Counted from the stretch's first letter, positions 1 to 4,637 are shown. The stretch: 5,718 bases of DNA from Acidobacteriota bacterium (GCA_013696385.1 JACCYR010000381.1:1-5718); one strand, 5' to 3'. The notes: generated by a model from the sequence alone, not told the origin. Translations and numbers: made by a program.

Positions 1-136
1 AAAGCGGGATATTTAAACGGATATTCCGTGAAAATTGTGTCGAAACATCAGTTTCGCTCGGTAGAATATCCGAAAAGGCGGGAACTAATAAGACATCATC
101 AAAGGTTAAACCTTCTTTTATTTCTTCAATTAACAT
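1..136 (-). CDS. guaB: IMP dehydrogenase, N-terminal fragment (cut by window edge)
   Basis: Translating the minus strand from the ATG at 136-134 gives 45 codons that stay open to the left edge. The peptide begins MLIEEIKEGLTFDDVLLVPA and continues with a FSDILPSE stretch and a SRNIRLNIPL stretch. This is the conserved start of bacterial IMP dehydrogenase (GLTFDDVLLVPA, the LPSEVDLST-like segment, NIPL). From family knowledge, GuaB is the cytosolic NAD-dependent enzyme that converts IMP to XMP, the first committed step of GMP synthesis. The catalytic Cys loop and CBS domains lie outside the window. The start is supported by a TAAGGA Shine-Dalgarno sequence about 10 nt upstream (minus strand, 152-147), which lies inside a short repeat. 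A minus-strand terminator at 223-248 separates it from the RodZ-like gene, so it probably has its own promoter in 137-222; I saw only weak candidates there. Confidence 0.93.
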   Translation of the reverse strand, partial: MLIEEIKEGLTFDDVLLVPAFSDILPSETDVSTQFSRNIRLNIPL

Positions 137-145
137 ATAATACAA

Positions 146-220
146 GTCCTTAGTCTCTAGTCATTTGTCCTTAGTCATTTTCCTTCGCCGTTAAATTTTT
201 GCAAAGGACAAATAACTAAA
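146..220. repeat. Short direct and inverted repeat cluster upstream of guaB
   Basis: The 10-mer GTCCTTAGTC occurs at 146-155 and again at 167-176. TAGTCATTT occurs at 158-166 and 172-180. An inverted, slightly diverged copy (AAAGGACAAATAACTA, 203-218) pairs with 158-173 at 14 of 16 positions, so the block could fold into a long imperfect hairpin. The minus-strand reading of the first copy supplies the AAGGA that lies about 10 nt before the guaB start. The style (short diverged units in mixed orientation) matches the other repeats in this window. Confidence 0.7.
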
Positions 221-222
221 AC

Positions 223-248
223 AAAAAGCCCGCACTTTTTTTGCGGGC
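223..248 (-). terminator. Rho-independent terminator downstream of the RodZ-like gene
   Basis: Read on the minus strand, a perfect 7-bp GC-rich stem (GCCCGCA / TGCGGGC; plus-strand arms 228-234 and 242-248) closes a 7-nt loop. It is followed directly by TTTTTGTTTT. It lies about 110 nt past the stop codon of the RodZ-like gene and before guaB. It should end that transcript and insulate guaB. Confidence 0.85.
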
Positions 249-356
249 GTGATTATTCTCAAGCAGTTATAAAATGATATTTATTTTTTAGCTTATAAAA
301 AAGCCTCATAACCTTTTTATTTTGTCTTTGCATTCGAGTAAAACCGATAATTTCAC

Positions 357-1163
357 TTAATTTCCAAAAGTAATTTCACCGTTTTGCCAGATCCGCCCGA
401 TATTGTCTTTATTAATTTCAAATTCAATCGCAATCCGGTTTGAGGTTTCGGGCGCGAGGGGCAGCTTTATTTGCTTGCCATTGATGGTCAATTGGGCATT
501 CTGCACTAAGGATTTAGCAAAACCAAGTTTTAAATTGTCTTTTGGCTCAAAAACAGCCGGTTTGTCTGGTGTAACCGAAATAACTGCTCTTTTACCGTCG
601 CTCACAGAAGAAAGCGAAATTGGTGAATTCAAAGCCCGAAATTCCACCCTTAAATCATTCATAGACGGAGCGTTAGCCGGTGTCGGCGTTTCACCGCTGA
701 TGCGATTGGTATTTTCCGCTGAATTTAACAAACTGTTGGAATTGGTATTCTGGGTTTGTTCAGGATTTTCCTTTATATAATTTAAGAAAGCGAGAATTCC
801 CCAAGTCATTAGACCCAAAATTATAACGGCAAAAATAATGGTTGGCAGTTTTGAAGATGAAGTCCGGTCGTCGGTTAAAACTTCCGGTCGATAGGTTTTC
901 GGCTCGTTGCCTTGACTTCCTTCCTGCTCGGCGATGACCCGGCTATAATCTTGTAAAGCCTCTTGTTCCTCAACTCCGACATATTTGGCGAAGGATTTAA
1001 CAAAGCCTTTGTTAAAAATTCCGCCGGGCAAAGTCCGGTAATCGTTATTCTCGATGGCTTCGATATAGAGCGGTGAGATGCGAGTTTGTTCAGCAACCTC
1101 GCTGATAGTAATATCTCGCGCTTCCCGCGCTTGCCGCAGTTTTTCGCCAAGAGTTAATGACAT
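357..1163 (-). CDS. RodZ-like HTH / single-span membrane protein with DUF4115-like C-terminus
   Basis: This 268-residue protein has the RodZ layout. Residues 3-75 form a Cro/C1-like helix-turn-helix (LGEKLRQAREARDITISEVA, then TRISPLYIEAIE, then the LPGGIFNKGFVKSFAKYVG segment typical of the HTH_25 family). One membrane span lies at about 107-129 (IIFAVIILGLMTWGILAFL). A Thr/Asn/Ser/Pro-rich linker covers about 133-168, and a beta-rich DUF4115-like domain runs from about 170 to 268. In the family, RodZ links the MreB cytoskeleton to the cell-wall elongation machinery, with the HTH in the cytoplasm and the C-terminus outside. The open frame extends 53 codons further upstream, but I chose the ATG at 1163-1161. 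The conserved LGEKLRQARE motif begins four residues after it, and the upstream extension is low-complexity and unlike the family. No clear Shine-Dalgarno sequence lies close to this start. The gene is divergent from the BMC operon. A DNA-binding role at that operon is possible, but the membrane architecture argues for RodZ. Confidence 0.87.
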   Translation of the reverse strand: MSLTLGEKLRQAREARDITISEVAEQTRISPLYIEAIENNDYRTLPGGIFNKGFVKSFAKYVGVEEQEALQDYSRVIAEQEGSQGNEPKTYRPEVLTDDRTSSSKLPTIIFAVIILGLMTWGILAFLNYIKENPEQTQNTNSNSLLNSAENTNRISGETPTPANAPSMNDLRVEFRALNSPISLSSVSDGKRAVISVTPDKPAVFEPKDNLKLGFAKSLVQNAQLTINGKQIKLPLAPETSNRIAIEFEINKDNIGRIWQNGEITFGN

Positions 1164-1379
1164 TTTGTCTATATTATCGTGTCCCTTACGGTTTGAAAGC
1201 AAAAATTTGGTCTTAAAGTTGAAATATATCGTTGTTAAAGCAAAAATGTCAATTGTTTCAAACCGTTTTATTGTTAAGTTTCGCGCTTGATTATTATACA
1301 AGGTGCGTGTTACGTTTAGCATTTACCAAATCTTGTATTAAAATTAGTAAACAAACTTTTAAAAGTGAGGAACTAAAGA
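1164..1379. promoter_or_regulatory. Divergent intergenic region between the RodZ-like gene and the BMC operon
   Basis: This AT-rich 216-bp spacer must hold the promoters of both divergent units. On the plus strand, TTGTTA (1271-1276) and TATACA (1295-1300) are 18 bp apart and could be a sigma-70-type promoter, giving the BMC operon a leader of about 70 nt. On the minus strand, TTGCTT (1202-1197) and GATAAT (1178-1173) are also 18 bp apart, but this would give an almost leaderless RodZ-like mRNA, so it is less convincing. No clear operator palindrome was seen. The assignments are visual matches to consensus only. Confidence 0.35.
1367..1371 (+). promoter_or_regulatory. Shine-Dalgarno site of BMC-H 1
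   Basis: GAGGA sits 8 nt before the ATG at 1380. It is the clearest ribosome binding site of the BMC cluster; the four downstream genes have only A-rich or weak sites (for example GAAAAGAG before the aldehyde dehydrogenase). The first shell protein is therefore likely to be the most strongly translated product. Confidence 0.7.
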
Positions 1380-1781
1380 ATGAGTCTTGAAGCACTCGGA
1401 ATGGTTGAAACCAAAGGTTTCGTCGGCGCGGTCGAAGCGGCGGATGCGATGGTCAAAGCAGCCAATGTCCAATTAATCGGCAAAGAATATATCGGTGCAG
1501 GTTTTGTAACGATTTTTGTGCGCGGCGATGTCGGTGCGGTCAAAGCGGCGACGGATGCGGGCGCGGCGGCAGCGCGGCGGGTCGGTGAATTAATAAGCGT
1601 CCACGTTATTCCGCGTCCGCACGGCGAAGTCGAAAGAGTTCTGCCAAAAGGCGTTGGTTATAGTCCCGACGAAAAAGCGATTCAAGGCGGCGGTTCACGC
1701 GGACAACTCGGCGAAGGAAACGCAAGCAGCGGTTCGGCTTCTTCGCAAATATCGCAGGGAAGCAAAAGTAAAACAAAGTAA
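1380..1781 (+). CDS. BMC-H microcompartment shell protein 1 (PduA/EutM type)
   Basis: Residues 1-89 form a complete single-domain BMC-H (Pfam BMC). It runs from EALGMVETKGFVGAVEAADA through VRGDVGAVKAATDAGAAAA to VHVIPRPHGEVE, and it aligns without gaps to Salmonella PduA as I recall it. Family members assemble as cytosolic hexamers that tile the facets of microcompartment shells and let small metabolites through a central pore. The pore loop is residues 37-41, YIGAG, where PduA has KIGSG. The segment before it reads GKEYIG instead of GYEKIG, so Lys and Tyr are exchanged. Residues 90-133 are a Gly/Ser/Gln-rich, apparently disordered tail ending in KSKTK; typical BMC-H proteins stop near residue 90-95. 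It is the first gene of the cluster and has a good Shine-Dalgarno site. A strong hairpin follows its stop codon, before the aldehyde dehydrogenase. Confidence 0.97.
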   Translation: MSLEALGMVETKGFVGAVEAADAMVKAANVQLIGKEYIGAGFVTIFVRGDVGAVKAATDAGAAAARRVGELISVHVIPRPHGEVERVLPKGVGYSPDEKAIQGGGSRGQLGEGNASSGSASSQISQGSKSKTK

Positions 1782-1787
1782 GAATTA

Positions 1788-1862
1788 AATTACGAATTTC
1801 AAATTACGGATTACGAGATTAATATAAATTAAATCGTAATTCGTAATTTGAAATTCGTAATT
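1788..1862 (+). repeat. Long near-perfect inverted repeat (29-bp stem) between BMC-H 1 and the aldehyde dehydrogenase
   Basis: Arms 1788-1816 and 1834-1862 are reverse complements at 28 of 29 positions; the one mismatch can form a G-U pair in RNA. The loop is 17 nt and made almost entirely of A and T. The arms are built from AATTACGAATTTCAAATTACG-type units, so this also looks like an intergenic repeat element. It starts 6 nt after the shell-gene stop and ends 8 nt before the aldehyde dehydrogenase ATG, leaving only GAAAAGAG for ribosome binding. No T-run follows on either strand, so it is not a classic terminator. It may stabilise the upstream message or lower expression of the enzyme relative to the shell protein. 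Confidence 0.85.
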
Positions 1863-1870
1863 GAAAAGAG

Positions 1871-3637
1871 ATGGCTGATAAAGACCTAATTTCCCAACAA
1901 GAAGCGCGTGATGCGGTAGAATCGGCACATCTGGCGTTTCGGGCAGTTGCGAAATTTGACCAAGCAAAAATTGACCGTATTTGCGAGGTAATGGCAAATG
2001 TTGCGCTTGCGGAATCGGCGCGTCTCGGAGCGATGGCAAGTGATGAAACAGGTTTCGGAAACGCGGCAGATAAGCGCGAGAAGAATCGTTTTGCGGCACA
2101 AGACGTTTGGAATTATTTCCGTTCGATGAAAACGGTCGGTGTTATTAAGGAAACCGAAAACATTGTAGAAATCGCTTCTCCACGCGGCGTTGTCGCAGCA
2201 ATTATTCCTTCGACCAATCCGACTTCGACTGCAATTTTTAAAATCATTATCGCCATCAAATCATGCAATACGATTGTTTTGTCGCCGCATCCTTCAGCCG
2301 CAAAATGTATCGCCGAAACTGCACGGGTAATGCGCGAAGCTGCCGGAACAGAAGGTTTGCCGCCGGATGCGATTTGTTGTTTGTCGAATTCGAGCATCGA
2401 AGGCACGGAAACTTTGATGAAGCACAAACGCACGGCGGTAATTTTGGCAACCGGCGGAATCGGTCTTGTCCGCGCCGCTTATTCTTCCGGCAAACCGGCA
2501 TTTGGTGTCGGACCCGGAAATGTTCCGGTTTTTATCGAAAAAACTGCCGACGCGCAAAAAGCCGTCAGCGATATTTTAATCAGCACTTGTTTTGACAACG
2601 GCACGATTTGCGCTTCGGAACAATCGGTGGTCGTTGACGCAACGATTGAAACGGAAGTCCGTGAACAGTTCAAAGCGCAGGGCGGACATTTCTTAAATCA
2701 ATCGGAAGCCGAAGCCGTCGGAAAAATTTTGCTGACTCCGCAGCGCACATTAAATCCGAAAATTGTCGGAAAGTCTGCCGAATTTATCGCCAATCTCGCT
2801 GGAATTTCAATTCCAAACGGAACGCGTTGCCTGCTTGCCGATTGCAATGGAGTCGGGCGCGATTTTCCTTGGTCAATCGAAAAACTTTCGCCGACACTAG
2901 CGTTTTTTGTCGCGGACGGCATTGAAGCGGGCGCAAATCGCTGTGAAGAAATTTTACAATTCGGCGGAATGGGACACACAGCCGGAATGCACACCGGGTC
3001 GCGTGAAGCCGCAATTCGTTACGGCGAACAAATGCCTGCCTCGCGGGTCGTGATAAATTCACCGACCACGCACGGCGCAATTGGTTTTTCGACTGATTTA
3101 GCTCCGTCAATGACGCTCGGCTGTGGCTCTTGGGGCGGCAATGTTACGTCAGACAATGTTTCGCCGATTCATCTAATGGACATTAAGCGCGTGGCTTTTG
3201 AAACTCGGTCAGTCCAAAGTCCAAAGTCTGAAGTCCAAAGTCAGTTGGCAGTTGGCAATTGGCAATTAGCAGAAAAGCAGAACGGACAAGCAAGCCAAAT
3301 CGAAGACCAAAGACCAAAAATCAAAGACCGAAATATAAAACGAGAAGAAATTGCGGCGATTGTTGATAAATTTTTGAGTGAAAAAATCGCAGAAACTCCA
3401 AAAGTCGAAGACCAAAAACCAAAGACCGAAGACCAAGTAAAAACAATTATTCATCAAGTTCTAAAAGAAGAACCGCAAACAAACGGTGCGAAACCGAAAA
3501 CGGTTGATTTTGTCAGCGAAGACGATGTTAAACGAGCGATTGAAAATGGTGAAAAAATCTATACGACGGCGAAAACAATCATTACGCCTTCGGCACGCGA
3601 TTTAGGCGAAGAAAAAGAGGTTTTTGCTAAAATTTAA
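1871..3637 (+). CDS. CoA-acylating aldehyde dehydrogenase, BMC cargo, with long repeat-derived C-terminal tail
   Basis: Residues 1 to about 446 are a complete CoA-acylating aldehyde dehydrogenase of the EutE/PduP/AdhE-N family, which converts aldehyde + NAD+ + CoA to acyl-CoA + NADH. The PSTNPTSTAIFK segment (113-124), the FGVGPGNVPVFIE nucleotide-site region (211-223), the catalytic Cys247 in FDNGTICASEQ, the GGMGHTAGMHT segment (365-375) and the LGCGSWGGN(V)TSDNV region (416-430) are all present. These motifs resemble the AdhE N-terminal half more than PduP. There is no iron-dependent alcohol dehydrogenase half. Residues 447-588 are unusual. Repeat-derived linkers (about 447-489 and 510-519) flank two amphipathic helices, EEIAAIVDKFLSEKIAE (492-508) and EDQVKTIIHQVLKEE (520-534), both like encapsulation peptides. 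The end, from FVSEDDVKRAIENGEKIY (547-564) to TIITPSARDLGEE (569-581), resembles short TPSAR-type segments seen in EutT and other BMC proteins. The N-terminus lacks a PduP-style targeting helix, so targeting is probably C-terminal. The aldehyde substrate cannot be told from the sequence. Confidence 0.95.
   Translation: MADKDLISQQEARDAVESAHLAFRAVAKFDQAKIDRICEVMANVALAESARLGAMASDETGFGNAADKREKNRFAAQDVWNYFRSMKTVGVIKETENIVEIASPRGVVAAIIPSTNPTSTAIFKIIIAIKSCNTIVLSPHPSAAKCIAETARVMREAAGTEGLPPDAICCLSNSSIEGTETLMKHKRTAVILATGGIGLVRAAYSSGKPAFGVGPGNVPVFIEKTADAQKAVSDILISTCFDNGTICASEQSVVVDATIETEVREQFKAQGGHFLNQSEAEAVGKILLTPQRTLNPKIVGKSAEFIANLAGISIPNGTRCLLADCNGVGRDFPWSIEKLSPTLAFFVADGIEAGANRCEEILQFGGMGHTAGMHTGSREAAIRYGEQMPASRVVINSPTTHGAIGFSTDLAPSMTLGCGSWGGNVTSDNVSPIHLMDIKRVAFETRSVQSPKSEVQSQLAVGNWQLAEKQNGQASQIEDQRPKIKDRNIKREEIAAIVDKFLSEKIAETPKVEDQKPKTEDQVKTIIHQVLKEEPQTNGAKPKTVDFVSEDDVKRAIENGEKIYTTAKTIITPSARDLGEEKEVFAKI
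3211..3271 (+). repeat. Repeat block A inside the aldehyde dehydrogenase gene (AGTCCAA and GTTGGCA units)
   Basis: AGTCCAAAGTC-type units recur across 3211-3242, with three near-identical copies of AGTCCAAAGT. They are followed without a gap by AGTTGGCA / GTTGGCAATT / GGCAATTAGC units to about 3271. Both look like the short tandem repeats usually found between genes. Here they are read in frame as residues 447-467 of the enzyme (SVQSPKSEVQS, then QLAVGNWQLA). Confidence 0.8.
3303..3331 (+). repeat. Repeat block B inside the aldehyde dehydrogenase gene (GACCAAA units)
   Basis: AAGACCAAAGACCAAAAATC is followed by a further AAAGACCGAAA unit. In frame it encodes EDQRPKIKDR, a hydrophilic linker just before the first amphipathic helix. 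On the opposite strand it spells a Phe/Trp-rich pseudo-peptide with no coding value. Confidence 0.75.
3402..3436 (+). repeat. Repeat block C inside the aldehyde dehydrogenase gene (second GACCAAA copy)
   Basis: This is a second copy of the block B family (GAAGACCAAAAACCAAAGAC, then CGAAGACC), encoding VEDQKPKTEDQ in the same reading frame as block B. It sits between the two amphipathic helices of the enzyme tail. The repeat and helix pattern (B, helix 1, C, helix 2) suggests either duplication of a repeat-plus-helix unit or two independent insertions. Confidence 0.72.
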
Positions 3638-3646
3638 GGTAGGCTT

Positions 3647-3675
3647 TTTATTACTTGGTTAGATGATTGTAAAAT
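3647..3675 (+). promoter_or_regulatory. Possible internal promoter before the zinc-ribbon gene
   Basis: TTTATT (3647-3652) and TAAAAT (3670-3675) are 17 bp apart in the 75-bp gap between the aldehyde dehydrogenase stop and the zinc-ribbon ATG, which is the second-longest spacer in the cluster. The -35 match is weak. The three distal genes may equally be read through from upstream. Confidence 0.25.
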
Positions 3676-3712
3676 CTGGCAAAATACCAACCGCTTCCTT
3701 CCTATTAAAAAG

Positions 3713-4180
3713 ATGGCTGAAACATTAGTCGAAAATCAAGTTTGTAACGCTTGCGGCGTAGATGTACGGGAAAACGCGCTTTTTTGCTACAACTGCGGTA
3801 GTTCGGTTGTGCTTGAAACGGTTGTTACGGAAATTAACAAAAAAGATGCAGTCAGCCATAGTTGGCTTAGAGAAAATATCGTTGAAAATGGAAACAACAA
3901 AGATAAATCAGTTTTGCCGGAAGAAAAATTAGAGAAAGAAGAAAATTCCATCATTAGAGGAAAGGCGGAAAAGCCGATTCCCAAACCGAGCAGACAAGAA
4001 AATGCTAAACTAAAATCAGCCGCAAATCTGCGTCGAAAACCTAAAACTTTTAAAAGGCAAAAGGTCGAGATCGTTTGGGAAGAATACGAAGCCGCACCGC
4101 ACACTTTGTTTATTTTAGCAGCAATAATACTGACGCTTTTTTCCATCGGAATTTTGATTCTGGCGATGTATCTGAAATAA
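3713..4180 (+). CDS. Zinc-ribbon protein with C-terminal membrane anchor
   Basis: This 155-residue protein is of unrecognised specific function. Residues 11-28 form a compact zinc ribbon, CNACG-(9 residues)-CYNCG, with Cys11, Cys14, Cys25 and Cys28. This is the N-terminal zinc-ribbon type (zinc_ribbon_2/DZR-like) common at the start of bacterial membrane-anchored proteins. Residues 30-125 are a charged, probably disordered linker (Lys/Glu-rich, then basic with KPIPKPSRQ and LRRKPKTFKRQK). One hydrophobic span lies at about 131-153, leaving only YLK after it. The basic stretch before the span predicts that the zinc ribbon faces the cytoplasm (tail-anchored). It lies between the enzyme and BMC-H 2 on the same strand, and the next gene begins 1 nt after its stop codon, so co-translation is likely. 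It is more AT-rich than the BMC genes, which may mark separate ancestry. A scaffold or membrane tether for the compartment is possible but is inference; it could equally be an unrelated passenger. Confidence 0.85.
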   Translation: MAETLVENQVCNACGVDVRENALFCYNCGSSVVLETVVTEINKKDAVSHSWLRENIVENGNNKDKSVLPEEKLEKEENSIIRGKAEKPIPKPSRQENAKLKSAANLRRKPKTFKRQKVEIVWEEYEAAPHTLFILAAIILTLFSIGILILAMYLK

Positions 4181-4181
4181 A

Positions 4182-4289
4182 ATGGAGATTGCAATCATTA
4201 TATTTTTTTTGGCAATTTTTCTCGGTGCTGGTTTGATTGGCGCGATATTATTGCTGGTTATTATTAACAAACGAAGAAGACAAAAATAA
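4182..4289 (+). CDS. Micro-membrane protein, 35 residues, single span
   Basis: A short ORF starts at the ATG 1 nt after the stop of the zinc-ribbon gene and ends with TAA at 4287-4289, 21 nt before BMC-H 2. It encodes MEIAIIIFFLAIFLGAGLIG, then AILLLVII, then NKRRRQK. About 26 residues are strongly hydrophobic with small-residue motifs (GAGLIGA), followed by a basic tail. The positive-inside rule predicts an outside N-terminus and a cytoplasmic C-terminus. It has no clear Shine-Dalgarno sequence, so its translation would depend on coupling to the zinc-ribbon gene. It resembles no family I can name. The tight packing, good start/stop and clean membrane-span pattern support a real gene, but at this length chance is not excluded. 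Confidence 0.62.
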   Translation: MEIAIIIFFLAIFLGAGLIGAILLLVIINKRRRQK

Positions 4290-4310
4290 AATAATCGGAC
4301 AGCTAAAATT

Positions 4311-4634
4311 ATGGAAGCACTCGGAATGGTTGAATGTTTTGGTTTGGTGGCAATGATTGAAGCGGCAGACGCGATGGTCAAAGCGGCGAATGTCAAACTT
4401 GTCGGTTACGAAAGAATTGACGCGGGACTTGTAACGGCGATTGTGCGCGGCGAAGTCGGCGCGGTTAAAGCAGCGGTTGACGCAGGCGCGGCGGCTGGTC
4501 GGAGAGTCGGAACGGTTGTTGCTGTTCATATTATTCCGCGTCCGCATTCGGAAGTTGACGAGGGAATTTCCGTTTTGAAAACCGGCGAAACGACGCGCAA
4601 GAAAATTAGCGGCTCTGTTCCGGAGAAAAAATAG
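4311..4634 (+). CDS. BMC-H microcompartment shell protein 2 (PduA/EutM type, Asp in pore loop)
   Basis: This 107-residue protein has a complete single BMC domain at residues 1-83 (EALGMVECFGLVAMIEAADA, then VRGEVGAVKAAVDAGAA, then VHIIPRPHSEVDE). Like BMC-H 1 it should form hexamers for shell facets. The pore loop is residues 35-39, RIDAG. The Gly after Ile in the usual KIGSG motif is Asp, which would place six acidic groups near the pore and next to six Arg. A short basic tail (84-107, ending in VPEKK) follows. It shares long identical nucleotide stretches with BMC-H 1 at the 5' end (1389-1409 versus 4314-4334) and around the IPRPH codons, so the two are close paralogues. It is the last gene of the cluster and is preceded by a weak ribosome binding site. 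The hairpin at 4638-4672 begins 3 nt after the stop. Confidence 0.96.
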   Translation: MEALGMVECFGLVAMIEAADAMVKAANVKLVGYERIDAGLVTAIVRGEVGAVKAAVDAGAAAGRRVGTVVAVHIIPRPHSEVDEGISVLKTGETTRKKISGSVPEKK

Positions 4635-4637
4635 CGA

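Noticed and set aside
357..1163. The divergent HTH protein as the transcription regulator of the BMC operon
   Set aside because: The HTH is of the RodZ type and is followed by a membrane span and a DUF4115-like domain; no operator-like palindrome stands out in the spacer. Regulation is not excluded but has no support.
1164..1322. Upstream extension of the RodZ-like frame to an ATG at 1322
   Set aside because: The 53 extra residues are low-complexity and unlike the family. The conserved HTH motif starts right after the ATG at 1163, and the extension would cover the divergent promoter region.
1788..1862. Rho-independent terminator after BMC-H 1
   Set aside because: The stem is AT-rich and no T-run follows it on either strand; the downstream gene begins 8 nt later on the same strand.
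1785..2101. Minus-strand frames overlapping the start of the aldehyde dehydrogenase
   Set aside because: They are shadows of the strong plus-strand gene and of the 29-bp hairpin; no family-like motifs or ribosome binding sites were seen.
3211..3436. CRISPR array
   Set aside because: The units are short, diverged, of several families and without regular spacers, and they are read in frame as protein.
3266..3457. Minus-strand frame rich in Phe/Trp (FGLWFLVFDFWS-like)
   Set aside because: It is the opposite strand of the GACCAAA repeats and lies inside the well-supported aldehyde dehydrogenase; its repetitive hydrophobic peptide is a by-product of the repeat.
1871..3637. Bifunctional AdhE (aldehyde/alcohol dehydrogenase)
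   Set aside because: Motifs in the catalytic domain resemble the AdhE N-terminal half, but the protein ends after a 142-residue tail and has no iron-dependent alcohol dehydrogenase domain.
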